Source: JABCZS01 sp041660525
GTDB taxonomy: Bacteria; Pseudomonadota; Gammaproteobacteria; JABCZS01
Direction: 5' to 3'
Length of the DNA: 64,000 nt
NCBI GenBank assembly: GCA_041660525.1
Contig: JBAZWD010000004.1
Location: 107,451 to 171,450, forward strand
Shown here: positions 52,980 to 63,255 of the stretch, one piece after another
Layout of the letters: every line of letters starts with the position of its first letter
How positions within the stretch are numbered: the first letter of the stretch is position 1
Translations under genes and position numbers: made by a program
The notes under the pieces: model-generated
Database searches by the model: none
The model's input: only the letters and a program-made list of their open reading frames with translations
What the model was told of the DNA's origin: nothing

Positions 52980-54359
52980 ATGCGTGGTTTAGTATGGCTT
53001 CGAACCGATTTAAGACAAATTGATAACACTGCCCTATTTCATGCCTCACGCGAATGCCGTGATGGTTTGATTGTTTTACATTGTATTCCCCAGAATTTGA
53101 ATACACAGGCACATTTTAATCAACGTCAATATACAGCCCAGCAACAACAGTTGATTGATTTACAGCAAGGGTTAGCAAAACTCAATATTTCGCTAATCAT
53201 TAAAACTGTTGAAAACATGAATGACATCGAGCACGTCATTTTAGATCTCATGCAAGAACATCAATTAGAAACCCTTTATTTTAATGCGCGTTATGATTTA
53301 GCACAGCGCACACAAGACAGAGCGATTACAACTGCGCTTGAAAAGGCACAATTAAATGTTAAACACTATACTGATCATTTAATTGCACCTGCCGGACAAT
53401 TATTAACGCCTAAAGATAAACCTTTTACATCGTTAACCGCATTTAAAAAAGCCTGGCAAGGATTTTTGCGTCATGCGCAAATCCACCCACACAATAATCT
53501 TGAAAAACAAACTGTTTTATTATCAGCACCCAGTGATACCACTCTACCCTTTCAAGAAAAAATAACCCAAGCTTGGCCATTAGAAGAAAAATTAGCCCAA
53601 AGTTTATTAAAACCCGAGCACACGTCGCAATTAAATACTTTATACGTACATTTAATTAATGGCTTAGTTTCTCCAAGACAATTTATCCAAACATTACTAC
53701 ACGGTGAACACCAAGTCGATGTATGGTTAGATTTATTAATCGCCCGCGAATTTGATCAACATATTATGTATCACTTCCCGCATATCTGTAATAGCAAAGA
53801 TTTTCTACCCAATATGCAAAGCCTACCGTGGCAAAAAGATCCCGCATTATTATCCGCGTGGCAAAACGGCCAAACAGGCTACCCCTTAATTGATGCATCC
53901 ATGCGTTGTTTAAATCAAACTGGTTATTTACCCGAAGATTTATTACAAGCCAGCGCACTATTTTTCACAAAAGTATTATTTATGGATTACCGCCTAGGCG
54001 AAGATCATTTTGCAAAAACCCGTTTAGATTACGAATTTGCAACAAATAATGCATTATGGCAATGGAGCGCATCCACAGGCGCGGAAAGCGTCATTTACGC
54101 ACGCATTCCACAACCTTCAAGACAAAGTGAAGTATTCGACAGCACCGGCGAATTTATCCGCCAATACTGCCCAGAACTAGCCAGCATAAACGCAATCGGC
54201 ATTCATGATCCCCACTACCATGCACGCGACGTAGTAACCGCACAAAACTACCCGCAACCAATAGTAGATTATAATGCGATGCGCAAAAAAACCATTTACA
54301 ACTTCAAAACTTTAAATAAAACCCTAAAATCCAGCGATTTCATCCCAGAAAACGCATAA
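52980..54359 (+). CDS. Divergent DNA photolyase/cryptochrome family protein
   Basis: 459 residues. N-terminal photolyase domain (GLVWLRTDLRQIDNTAL) and C-terminal FAD-binding fold (GQTGYPLIDASMRCLNQTGY, ATNNALWQWSASTGAESV, DSTGEFIRQYCPEL, NYPQPIVDYNAMR). The central WMHNRxRM motif, which contacts flavin and lesion in CPD photolyases, is replaced by LPEDLLQAS, and DGDLAANNGG is reduced to LDYEFATNNAL. It clearly belongs to the family but repair activity is doubtful. Confidence 0.85.
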   Translation: MRGLVWLRTDLRQIDNTALFHASRECRDGLIVLHCIPQNLNTQAHFNQRQYTAQQQQLIDLQQGLAKLNISLIIKTVENMNDIEHVILDLMQEHQLETLYFNARYDLAQRTQDRAITTALEKAQLNVKHYTDHLIAPAGQLLTPKDKPFTSLTAFKKAWQGFLRHAQIHPHNNLEKQTVLLSAPSDTTLPFQEKITQAWPLEEKLAQSLLKPEHTSQLNTLYVHLINGLVSPRQFIQTLLHGEHQVDVWLDLLIAREFDQHIMYHFPHICNSKDFLPNMQSLPWQKDPALLSAWQNGQTGYPLIDASMRCLNQTGYLPEDLLQASALFFTKVLFMDYRLGEDHFAKTRLDYEFATNNALWQWSASTGAESVIYARIPQPSRQSEVFDSTGEFIRQYCPELASINAIGIHDPHYHARDVVTAQNYPQPIVDYNAMRKKTIYNFKTLNKTLKSSDFIPENA

Positions 54360-54382
54360 TGGAATTCATTCCAACTGGGTGG

Positions 54383-54435
54383 CCGGAGGTTCCATTTACG
54401 CGCGCAGCTTGCGAGCACGAAAATGGAACCTCCGG
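54383..54435. repeat. GC-rich 15-bp perfect inverted repeat
   Basis: CCGGAGGTTCCATTT (54383-54397) and its exact complement (54421-54435) around a 23-nt GC-rich loop, between two convergent genes. The surrounding base composition is far above the window average. No T-run follows, so a REP-like element is more likely than a simple terminator, though it may block convergent transcription. Confidence 0.7.
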
Positions 54436-54458
54436 ACGGGCCCCATGTTGGATGGATC

Positions 54459-55160
54459 TCAAATACAATACCCAACAGACCCATCGGGCAAAACAGCATC
54501 ACAAATACTAGCCGCATTCGCCAATTGCTCATCTGTCACAATTGCATTTAATAAATTAGCGTAACTCAAATCCGCATGATTCAACAAAGCATCCTCTAAA
54601 TTCGCATACTGCAAATCCGCGCCTATCAGCGATGCATAAGTTAAATCCGCCCCACGCAAACGCGCCCCATATAAATTCGCATCAGACCAATTCACATGAT
54701 AAAGCGAAGCTCGACTCATACTCGCTTCAAAAAAATCAGGTGCAGATAAAATACTGTAAGAAAAATTCCCATAATCAAGATTCGCGCCTAAAAAACTAAT
54801 ATATTCACCACGATTCCATAAACTTATTTTTAAATGCGGTAAATCCGCATAAGAAAAATCCGCATACGATAATTCATTATCATGCAACATTAAGCCAACA
54901 CCCATAATATTGCGTGCATCAACATTTGAAAAATCTAAACGCTCAATACTAGAACCATACAAATACGCCCCCGTTAAAACAGCGCCACTAAAATCGTTAC
55001 TTTCTAATATTTCCGGCGATAAATTAAGCTCGTTCAAATCACAACGCTCACACTGCTGCGTGATTTTAAACCGCTCTAATTGCTTAGGATCATAGGCATG
55101 AGAAACTAAAGAGACTGAAAAAAACAAAATAGAAAAACACGCACAAGATGAACTGTTCAT
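54459..55160 (-). CDS. Secreted pentapeptide-repeat protein
   Basis: 233 residues with a signal peptide (MNSSSCACFSILFFSVSLVS, cut near SHA). A(D/N)LxX pentapeptide repeats run through residues 60-205 (ANLYGARLRGADLTYASLIG, ADLQYANLEDALLNHADLSY), forming a right-handed quadrilateral helix. The C-terminus has a Cys pair. Probably periplasmic; function unknown. Confidence 0.88.
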   Translation of the reverse strand: MNSSSCACFSILFFSVSLVSHAYDPKQLERFKITQQCERCDLNELNLSPEILESNDFSGAVLTGAYLYGSSIERLDFSNVDARNIMGVGLMLHDNELSYADFSYADLPHLKISLWNRGEYISFLGANLDYGNFSYSILSAPDFFEASMSRASLYHVNWSDANLYGARLRGADLTYASLIGADLQYANLEDALLNHADLSYANLLNAIVTDEQLANAASICDAVLPDGSVGYCI

Positions 55161-55411
55161 AATTTTTACCCTGCATAGTTGTTGAAGTTATATTTTATTT
55201 TTTTATTATAACCTTAACAATAAACAAAACTCAAGCCACATAAAACATATGCACTCACAGATATGCCCCAATATTACCCGATTATTATTTTAATGTTAGT
55301 TTCTTAATCTACACATAACCATATGATTTTAAAGAAAATATGTTAATATCCACCCTAGATATTTAAATGGCAAAAATAAAATTTATTTATAACAATAAGG
55401 GAAGATTGACA

Positions 55412-56365
55412 ATGCCTCACAATACATCTCAAAAGCGCGCAGTAAACAGTGCTACACCACACAATTCACAAAACAAAAAATATAAAACCGAAATCAAAAC
55501 CGAAACTGGTAGAACCGAACAAGATTGGACGCAATTGTATATTAAATTTGCAAAACAAAGAACAGGAAACATTCAAGACGATATTAAAACTAAACAAAAT
55601 GCCATTGAAAAAATGCAATATGATAAAATCACTCCCCGTGATCTTCATTATCGTCGTATGGTGTGTTTGCTCTTACAATTAAATCTGTTATATAAAAACG
55701 AGCCCGATACATATGCAAATCGCATTGAATACCTAAGTGATTACTTTGAGAAATTAATTAACATTTTTGAAAGTAAAGCTAAGCTTCCTATTAGTATAGA
55801 TACCTTGAATTTACTAAAAAAAACGCAAGCAGACTTTTTAACCGAAGCGCCACCATTTGAAGAGATGATTAAAACAGCATTGGAAAGTGATCCTACACCT
55901 AAGATAATGGAAACAATACATAGGCATTATAAAGCATTCATAACATCCTCAATCGATCTTGAACAGCCTATTGATATAAAGATATATAAAAATTTGACCG
56001 AACTTTGTCAGAAAATCCCCCGAGATAAACGCACAATAAAAGATTGGACTCTCCTGTATGTCGCATTTTCTAAACAAAAAACAGGGGATATTAAATTTGA
56101 TCTTGCCATACTGAAAAATTATTACTATGAAATAGCAAAAGATAAAGTAACACCTTTTGACACTGTTCGCCGACGTGCTTTCGCCATACAAAGACAATAT
56201 TATCCTTTACTAAAAAAACTCCGTGGACAAGAAGAAAAACAAAAACAGGAGCAAGCACAATTGCATTTCCAAAACTTATGGAAAGCATTCATAGGCAAAA
56301 AACCGACCAACCTTTATAAAGAAATTCGTTGGCGAGTTATAGGCCCTATTTTAAAGAAAGGTTAA
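55412..56365 (+). CDS. Hypothetical protein with internal duplication
   Basis: About 317 residues from ATG 55412, which has AAGGGAAG upstream. Two segments repeat: DWTQLYIKFAKQRTGNIQDD and DWTLLYVAFSKQKTGDIKFD, each followed about 20 residues later by DK(I/V)TPxDxxxRR. Highly basic and helical, with no signal peptide. No family recognised. The upstream TTAATATCCACCCTAGATA resembles the leader of the following gene, so both may be regulated alike. Confidence 0.7.
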   Translation: MPHNTSQKRAVNSATPHNSQNKKYKTEIKTETGRTEQDWTQLYIKFAKQRTGNIQDDIKTKQNAIEKMQYDKITPRDLHYRRMVCLLLQLNLLYKNEPDTYANRIEYLSDYFEKLINIFESKAKLPISIDTLNLLKKTQADFLTEAPPFEEMIKTALESDPTPKIMETIHRHYKAFITSSIDLEQPIDIKIYKNLTELCQKIPRDKRTIKDWTLLYVAFSKQKTGDIKFDLAILKNYYYEIAKDKVTPFDTVRRRAFAIQRQYYPLLKKLRGQEEKQKQEQAQLHFQNLWKAFIGKKPTNLYKEIRWRVIGPILKKG

Positions 56366-56506
56366 CATCCGTTACGGTATTATTAAAACCAACACGGATT
56401 GTTAATGTTAACATAACCATTTGATTTATATGAAAATATGCTATTGTTAATTTAGATAGTTAGGAAACTGTTTTAATAATATAATAATGTTCATGGAGAT
56501 AGACAC

Positions 56507-58045
56507 ATGTTTGACGAATTTATTAGTTCTACAACCCCAATGCCCTCTCCTGTAAGGAAAAAAGCTAAAACTGAAAACTCCCAAAATAATATTCTCTTAT
56601 TAGCTCAAGCTATTGGGCATGCCGAGCTACAACTTGAGCAATATTCACAAGCTGTTGATTGCTTAGTCGGTTTTTGTGAAAAAAACTACGCGCAAGCATC
56701 CAGCGATGAGCTGCTACAAATAACCAGATTGTTTTCAAAACTTTCTAATCAGCTTGCTTTTAATAAAGAATATGAAGCACTTCAAAGATTACAACAAGTT
56801 GCGCAACATTTTACACGTGATGAAAACGCTCCTGACTATATACGACAAACTGCTAATGAAAATGCAACTTTAATAGAAAAACATAAAGAACAAATACTAT
56901 CCAAGGCTCCTGAGGCCATTACTACTAAAGATGCATTATTAGCACAGATTATTGGCTATCTGGAATTGGGTGAAAACAACTATGCAAACGCAATTAAATT
57001 ATTGTCTGAGTTTTGCAAAACGTTTGACAAGAATTTGACACCCAATGATAAAAAAAATCTTACTTATATTTACCAACGTTATTCAAAATCCATTTTATCT
57101 TTGCACAATATTGAACTGTCTAAAGCGCTGCAATTTGTTTACTCTAGCTTAATCTCAAAGGAAATAAAAGAGGATTATTATAACAACTATTTATCTATAC
57201 GTTATGAGGAATTTCAATCTTTTTTTGCAAAAGGTCATTATCAAGAAGCCCTTTCGTGTTTTCTTGACATTAATCCCCTTGTGGCTCTAAACGACTTACC
57301 TCGTTATTATATCGTATTAGCAGATGTTGCTTCCGGGTCCGAGCTCTCGGAATTACAAAACCTTGCAAAGCGGCGTATCACATCAAATGATTCTGAATAT
57401 CTAACAAAATATTATTATAAACAAGCTATTTTAAATTTAGAAAATCCAGCAGCAAGAATTGAAGCTTTAAAAACATGTATTGAGCATGCTAAAGAAAGAT
57501 CAAGTACGGCACCCACCATACATCGTTGCGTGGCTTCACTTGAAAAGCTGATGCCAGCCCCTGAGTTTGCTGCTTATAAGCAAAAATTAATAGATGGGTT
57601 GTACTTCGGTATGATAGATGATAATCAACGCACTTTATGCGAATGGCGTTACTTTGATCATAAACAATTTCATACGCAAGATTGGTTGCTGCTTATTAAT
57701 GCTGTTAAACATGAAATTATGTTTTGGAAAAAAAATACAACATTTGAACAAAATTTTGTTGAAAATATGAATTATATGCTAGACACCATCGCTTTCACCA
57801 AAAACCATGTGGAACAATGTGGAAATTTTTATGATACTGTCGATGCACAGATATTTCATAAAGAAAATCCTGGGTTTCTTGATAAATTTGAAGAATTCAT
57901 CAAGAAAAATATGCCTGGGTATTCGCAAAGCGCTACCACATCTCCAACTATCTCTAATACGACACTTGCTAGCGCTGCTACTTCGCAAGCAAGCGCTGCC
58001 GCAGTGCCTCAAATAACGCTATCCCCGCGGCCACCGACACATTAA
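56507..58045 (+). CDS. Helical-repeat (TPR-like) hypothetical protein
   Basis: 512 residues. Helix pairs of TPR appearance recur (ILLLAQAIGHAELQLEQYSQ with AVDCLVGFCEKNY; LLAQIIGYLELGENNYANAI with KLLSEFCKTF; FFAKGHYQEALSCFL). The end is a low-complexity Ala/Ser/Thr/Pro tail. No signal peptide. The last 68 bp overlap the convergent rlmB gene, so the tail is constrained by it or arose by read-through. Confidence 0.7.
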   Translation: MFDEFISSTTPMPSPVRKKAKTENSQNNILLLAQAIGHAELQLEQYSQAVDCLVGFCEKNYAQASSDELLQITRLFSKLSNQLAFNKEYEALQRLQQVAQHFTRDENAPDYIRQTANENATLIEKHKEQILSKAPEAITTKDALLAQIIGYLELGENNYANAIKLLSEFCKTFDKNLTPNDKKNLTYIYQRYSKSILSLHNIELSKALQFVYSSLISKEIKEDYYNNYLSIRYEEFQSFFAKGHYQEALSCFLDINPLVALNDLPRYYIVLADVASGSELSELQNLAKRRITSNDSEYLTKYYYKQAILNLENPAARIEALKTCIEHAKERSSTAPTIHRCVASLEKLMPAPEFAAYKQKLIDGLYFGMIDDNQRTLCEWRYFDHKQFHTQDWLLLINAVKHEIMFWKKNTTFEQNFVENMNYMLDTIAFTKNHVEQCGNFYDTVDAQIFHKENPGFLDKFEEFIKKNMPGYSQSATTSPTISNTTLASAATSQASAAAVPQITLSPRPPTH

Positions 58046-58730
58046 GACTTTCAATGTCTCCTTGCATAGGAATATAGGCATGGCCATCGCATTGTTGCTC
58101 AGTCAACATGCGAAGGCCTGTACCTTCACTTCCTAATACTAAACCTAAAGGCCCAGTTAATTTTATTTTATACAATGATTCTGCTTTAGGACTTACCGTT
58201 AAACCTATAAACCAAATACCCTGTTTTTGAGCAATTTGCAGCGCACGGCGCAAATTGGTAACTTGTACAACCGGAATTATTTCCGCAGCGCCCGTGGCAA
58301 TTTTACGAACTAATGGTGTTAATGTTGCACTGCGATCTTTAGGGATGATCACTAAATCCACACCGGCTGATTCAGCACTGCGCAAACATGCGCCTAAATT
58401 ATGTGGATCTTGAATGGAATCTAAAACTAATAGTAAAGGCTGTTCTTTTAATTCCGTTAATAAAGGTTCTAGATCGCTTTCTTGGTATTCTACTACTTTG
58501 GCTAAAAGTACAGCACCTTGATGCACGCCATCTTGCGTTAATTGATTAAGCTTGGCAATAGTGGTTTGCTCTATCGGCAATTTTAATGCATGTGCTAAAT
58601 CTAGAATTTGTTTAATCTTTTCATCATGGCGATCTTTAGCAACAAATAAAGTCAATGCATTTTGCGGCTTATGCTTTAAAAAAGAATGGACGGTGTGAAG
58701 ACCGTAGAGATGTTGTTTATGGTTAATCAC
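57978..58730 (-). CDS. rlmB: 23S rRNA (guanosine-2'-O)-methyltransferase RlmB
   Basis: 250 residues, SPOUT/TrmH family. N-terminal substrate-binding domain (LYGLHTVHSFLKHKPQ), then the knot motifs LDSIQDPHNLGACLRSAESAG, LVLGSEGTGL and SLNVSVAAGIALFE. It methylates G2251 of 23S rRNA. It overlaps rnr by 8 bp, the conserved rnr-rlmB pair. Confidence 0.96.
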   Translation of the reverse strand: MINHKQHLYGLHTVHSFLKHKPQNALTLFVAKDRHDEKIKQILDLAHALKLPIEQTTIAKLNQLTQDGVHQGAVLLAKVVEYQESDLEPLLTELKEQPLLLVLDSIQDPHNLGACLRSAESAGVDLVIIPKDRSATLTPLVRKIATGAAEIIPVVQVTNLRRALQIAQKQGIWFIGLTVSPKAESLYKIKLTGPLGLVLGSEGTGLRMLTEQQCDGHAYIPMQGDIESLNVSVAAGIALFEALRQRLLAK

Positions 58731-60999
58731 GCGTCTTCGGCCTTCTTTTGCGCTTCACTCTTTTTTTATCAGGTGCATTATTCTTGTCTTTACTCTTACG
58801 TTTATCGTTAATTTTTCCTTTATTCTTAGTATTCCCTTCCGCGTCTGGAACTTCAAAATCAATTTTACGTTCATCTAAATCTACACGCACTACACGTACG
58901 GTAATGGGGTCGCCTAAGCTGTATTTTTTATTACTGCGTTTTGCGCATAAACTATGGGATTTTTCATCATAGGTATAATAATCATTACTCAGGGTAGATA
59001 CGTGAACTAAACCTTCCACGTAAATATCTTTTAACTCGACAAAAATACCAAAACCGGTAACGCCGGAAATAATACCTTGAAAAGTTTCGCCGACTTTATC
59101 GAGCATGTATTCACATTTTAGCCAGCCGGTAACATCACGTGTTGCTTCATCGGCTCTACGCTCCGTCATTGAGCAATGTTCTGCACTCAGTTGCATTTTG
59201 CTTTCCATGTCTTTTACTTCACGTTTTTGATTATGAATCGCTGCGCAAATAGCGCGATGCACTAATAAATCCGGGTAGCGACGAATCGGTGAAGTGAAAT
59301 GGGTATAAGCTTCATAAGCTAAACCAAAATGGCCAATATTATCAGGTGAATATTGTGCTTGCGCCATCGAGCGTAATAAAACCGTTTGTAATAAATGCGC
59401 ATCTTCACGCGTACGCGTTAGAGCTAATAATTTAGAATAATCTTTAGGCGTGGGTTTATCACCCCCACTTAAAGTTAAACCTAATTGCTGTAAAAACAAA
59501 CGCAAATTCGCTAATTTTTCAGGGGTAGGTCTATCATGCACACGATATAATAACGGTAATTTTTGTTGCGCTAAATACTCAGCAGCAGCAACGTTAGCCA
59601 CCAGCATGCACTCTTCAATCAGTTGATGCGCAACATTTCTTGAAACGGGTACAATATTTTGTATCTTACGATTTTTATCAAAAATGATTTCTGTTTCTTG
59701 CGTTTCAAATGAAATCGCGCCACGTGCTTCGCGTTGCTTTAATAAAATTTTAAATAATTCATACAACGTGTCTAAATGCGATAAGAGATTCTCATCAATG
59801 GATGTGCCACGCCCTTCTAAATAATCCGCTACTTTCGTGTAGGTTAATCGTGCTTGCGAGCGCATCACGCCTTGGAAAAAACGCGTCTTTTTAATTTCAC
59901 CTTTTTTATTAAGAATCGCTTCACACACCATGCACAAGCGATCCACTTTGGGATTGAGTGAACATAATTCATTGGATAAAATTTCTGGCAACATGGGAAT
60001 AACATTATTGGGGAAATAAACGGAATTCCCGCGTGCAAAAGCATCAGCATCTAAGGCCGTGCCAGGCTTTACATAATGACTCACATCGGCAATTGCGACT
60101 AATAATTTAAATTCACCATTTTTTAATTTTTCACAATAAACCGCATCATCAAAATCGCGTGCAGTTTCACCGTCAATAGTAACTAAGGGTAATAAGCGCA
60201 AATCTTCGCGGCCTAATTTATCCTTCTCGAGGACTTCGCCTTTTATCTCTTTAACTTCTTCAAGCGTAGCTAAAGACCAGGTATGCGGTAACTGATAAGC
60301 GCGAATGGCTACATCTATTTCCATACCCGGCGCCATGTGCTCGCCCAGTACTTCAGTAATTTTAGCTACTGCGCGATTTTTCTTGCTAGGATATTGAATG
60401 AGTTGCGCGACAACCATTTGCCCGACTTTCACTTTTATTTCAGAATCTTTGCTGATAAAAATATCTTGAACAATATGTTTATTTTCGGGCGATAACATAG
60501 GCATGCCATGTTCTTCAAAATAACGCCCTACGACTTCTTCGGTGTGACGTTCTAAAACGCGCACAATACTGCCTTCACGCCCTTGTCGTGAGGATTGTTC
60601 CAATTCACGCACGAGTACACGATCATTATGAAAAACTTGGCGCATTTCATAATGTGATAAATAAAAATCAGGACTGCCATCATCTGGAATCAAAAATCCG
60701 TAACCATCACGGTGGGCAACAACACGGCCCGCAACCAGTGACATTTTATCAAGTAAACCATAACCGCCGCGGCGATTACGTACAACTTGTGCATCACGCT
60801 CCATTGCGCGCATGCGGTATTCAAATGCGGGAATTTCATCTTCAGTTAAATCAAAAAAATCGATGAGTTGATCAAGCGTTAATGGTTTATCTTCTTGTTC
60901 TAAAATTTGTAAAACATATTCACGGCTTGGAAGCGGCGTTTCATATTTTTGCGCTTCACGTTCTGCAAATGGATCTTGTGGAAATCGATACTGAGTCAT
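58723..60999 (-). CDS. rnr: Ribonuclease R
   Basis: 758 residues. N-terminal HTH and cold-shock domains, RNB catalytic domain with the acidic centre TARDFDDAVYCE, and HFTSPIRRYPDLLVHRAI, then an S1 domain (FQGIISGVTGFGIFVELKD) and a Lys/Arg-rich tail. Processive 3'-5' exoribonuclease for structured RNA. Precedes rlmB in one operon. Confidence 0.97.
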   Translation of the reverse strand: MTQYRFPQDPFAEREAQKYETPLPSREYVLQILEQEDKPLTLDQLIDFFDLTEDEIPAFEYRMRAMERDAQVVRNRRGGYGLLDKMSLVAGRVVAHRDGYGFLIPDDGSPDFYLSHYEMRQVFHNDRVLVRELEQSSRQGREGSIVRVLERHTEEVVGRYFEEHGMPMLSPENKHIVQDIFISKDSEIKVKVGQMVVAQLIQYPSKKNRAVAKITEVLGEHMAPGMEIDVAIRAYQLPHTWSLATLEEVKEIKGEVLEKDKLGREDLRLLPLVTIDGETARDFDDAVYCEKLKNGEFKLLVAIADVSHYVKPGTALDADAFARGNSVYFPNNVIPMLPEILSNELCSLNPKVDRLCMVCEAILNKKGEIKKTRFFQGVMRSQARLTYTKVADYLEGRGTSIDENLLSHLDTLYELFKILLKQREARGAISFETQETEIIFDKNRKIQNIVPVSRNVAHQLIEECMLVANVAAAEYLAQQKLPLLYRVHDRPTPEKLANLRLFLQQLGLTLSGGDKPTPKDYSKLLALTRTREDAHLLQTVLLRSMAQAQYSPDNIGHFGLAYEAYTHFTSPIRRYPDLLVHRAICAAIHNQKREVKDMESKMQLSAEHCSMTERRADEATRDVTGWLKCEYMLDKVGETFQGIISGVTGFGIFVELKDIYVEGLVHVSTLSNDYYTYDEKSHSLCAKRSNKKYSLGDPITVRVVRVDLDERKIDFEVPDAEGNTKNKGKINDKRKSKDKNNAPDKKRVKRKRRPKTRD

Positions 61000-61011
61000 T
61001 GTTTTTTACTC

Positions 61012-62082
61012 TTAAATATTTTTTCGTGTACCTAATACGATGCCTATTAATCCAAAAATAATAATAGGCGCTATAGCCGCAAAAAATGGTGGCAGTTGAT
61101 ACACCAACGCCAGCGGCCCTATGATTTCTGATAATACATAGAAACTAAAGCCCATAATAATCCCCGCCACTAAACGCAAACCCATCGAGGCGCTACGTAA
61201 GGGGCCAAAAATAAAAGGGACTGATAACAACATCATGACCATTATAGCTAATGGCTGCAATGCTTTTTTCCAGAAATTCAATAAATAAGGTTTATTATCC
61301 AAGCCATTATCCTGTAAATAATCGGCATATTGATAAAGACCACGCATGGATAAATCATCAGGATCAACCAAGGCTACCTTCATAATATGTGGATCAACTA
61401 AATGTGTTCTGACATCTTTGTCTTTATATTCTGTGGTCACTTGCGTAGGTGTCATATTACTTTTATGGATTTCCTGTAAATGCCAAACACCATCCGTGTA
61501 TAGGGCGTCTTCTATCGAAGTTACACTTTTAAGGGTCAGCGTATCGTCGAATTCATAATCCGTGATACCACGCATATGCGCATCACCTTGAATTTGCGCG
61601 ATATGAATATAATGATTTCCATCACGTACCCATGTACCTTTAACGGTTAATACCGCTTGTCCATCACTGCGCGCACGCACTTTATAAGCATCCGCCCAAT
61701 ATTCAGTTTTAGGCACAATAAATTCGCCCATTAAACCCATCAATACAGCCAAAATCATACCCCATTGAAAAACAATGGTGGTAATACGTAAGATAGAAAC
61801 ACCACTGGCGCGCATGACTATGAGTTCACTGTGACTGGCTAATAAACCTAAGCCCAGTAATACACCCACTAAACTGGTCATCGGAAATAATTCATAAAGT
61901 CTGCGTGGTAATGTGGCGGCAACATATACAAATGCATTCCAGGTTGTAAAATTACCTTGACCGACGCCGCCTAATTCATGAATAAACCCAAATAAAAAAT
62001 CCACGCCTAAAACTAACAAGACTATGGGAACTGTCGTGATGAATAATGTTTTGCCGATGTATTTTGGAATTTGGTAAAGCAT
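61012..62082 (-). CDS. lptG: LPS export permease LptG
   Basis: 356 residues, six membrane segments around a periplasmic beta-jellyroll (residues about 130-260). N-terminal YIGKTLFITTVPIVLLVLGV and SELIVMRASGVSILRI are typical. With LptF and LptB it extracts lipopolysaccharide from the inner membrane. The start overlaps the lptF stop by one base. Confidence 0.95.
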   Translation of the reverse strand: MLYQIPKYIGKTLFITTVPIVLLVLGVDFLFGFIHELGGVGQGNFTTWNAFVYVAATLPRRLYELFPMTSLVGVLLGLGLLASHSELIVMRASGVSILRITTIVFQWGMILAVLMGLMGEFIVPKTEYWADAYKVRARSDGQAVLTVKGTWVRDGNHYIHIAQIQGDAHMRGITDYEFDDTLTLKSVTSIEDALYTDGVWHLQEIHKSNMTPTQVTTEYKDKDVRTHLVDPHIMKVALVDPDDLSMRGLYQYADYLQDNGLDNKPYLLNFWKKALQPLAIMVMMLLSVPFIFGPLRSASMGLRLVAGIIMGFSFYVLSEIIGPLALVYQLPPFFAAIAPIIIFGLIGIVLGTRKNI

Positions 62083-63197
62083 TATTTGGCTTCCCTGTTA
62101 AAGATACGCGTACGTACACTAAACCAAATTAAACTTAATAACAAACCTAGGCCTACGACCCAATACATACCGATTGCGGCAAATCCATTGCCGTCCCCTA
62201 CCCAACCTTTAGCTAGAATTAATAAATTCGTGTATAAAATAATAACTAAAATAGCGGGCAAGGCATTGGCGTATTTTCCTTGGCGAGGTTTTAATTCTGC
62301 CAATAATAAAGCCAGAATAGCCATCACCAATACCGATAAGGTTAACGAGAGTCGCCATTGTAATTCCGCGCGACTCTTGGGTGTATTATTTTGTCGTAAT
62401 GCTTGCGTACTCTGGACACGCTCACGCATATTATAAGCCGCTTCTTTTTGCGTTAAACGTACGCCGTATTGTTCAAAGAGCATGCGCTGATAATCCGCCT
62501 CACCGGGCGTGCCAAAATAACGCTCACCATTTTCTAACACAATATAATTACTGTCTGTGACAGGATCCGTCCATTGGTTGGCACGATGGCTGGTAAGAAT
62601 ATTTGCGCCTTGCTCTAAATTTTTTTGCTCTGCGATAAAAATGCCTTGCGCTTGTTGAGTCTTGGGATCAAAAGCTTGAATATAAATCACATAACGCCCA
62701 TCGGGTGTAGCTTGAAAGCGCCCCGGTAAAATCATGCGTGCTAACAAATCTTGCTCAGCTTGCGCCAATGTTTTGGTGAGTTGTTGCATGTAATGCGGCG
62801 CCCAATAAAAATTTAAGGCAGCAGTTAATAACATGATAAATGCTGTGGGAATTAACAAGGTTTTCAATAATTCAATACGACCATAACCGCAAGCACGTAA
62901 CGCTGTCATTTCAGAATCAGCATAGAGGCGCCCTAAACCCAATACAATGCCAAAGAAAAAGGCTAATGGGAGCAAAAAGCTGGCTAAAAAAGGGATATTA
63001 AGCACTAAGACGTAAAGCACCAAATGCAGCGATAATAAACCTTGCGCCGCATCGGCCAAATAACCAACAAAAGCGTTAGATAAGCTAATAAGCAACAAAA
63101 CTAACAATACTGCGCTTGTTGCAAGGATTACTTCTTTAGTTACATAACGAGAAATGATTAAATAACGCACTGTGGGCACCTGTGTAGATAGTATCAT
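62082..63197 (-). CDS. lptF: LPS export permease LptF
   Basis: About 371 residues from ATG 63197; an upstream ATG at 63278 would overlap the pepA start and gives an N-terminus unlike the family. YLIISRYVTKEVILATSAVL and SEMTALRACGYGRIELLK fit LptF. Partner of LptG. Divergent from pepA, the classical arrangement. Confidence 0.95.
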   Translation of the reverse strand: MILSTQVPTVRYLIISRYVTKEVILATSAVLLVLLLISLSNAFVGYLADAAQGLLSLHLVLYVLVLNIPFLASFLLPLAFFFGIVLGLGRLYADSEMTALRACGYGRIELLKTLLIPTAFIMLLTAALNFYWAPHYMQQLTKTLAQAEQDLLARMILPGRFQATPDGRYVIYIQAFDPKTQQAQGIFIAEQKNLEQGANILTSHRANQWTDPVTDSNYIVLENGERYFGTPGEADYQRMLFEQYGVRLTQKEAAYNMRERVQSTQALRQNNTPKSRAELQWRLSLTLSVLVMAILALLLAELKPRQGKYANALPAILVIILYTNLLILAKGWVGDGNGFAAIGMYWVVGLGLLLSLIWFSVRTRIFNREAK

Positions 63198-63255
63198 TAT
63201 AAGCAAATTAACGGTAGAATGTACAGGATTTTTCACCTCATTAAGGGAGTATTTC

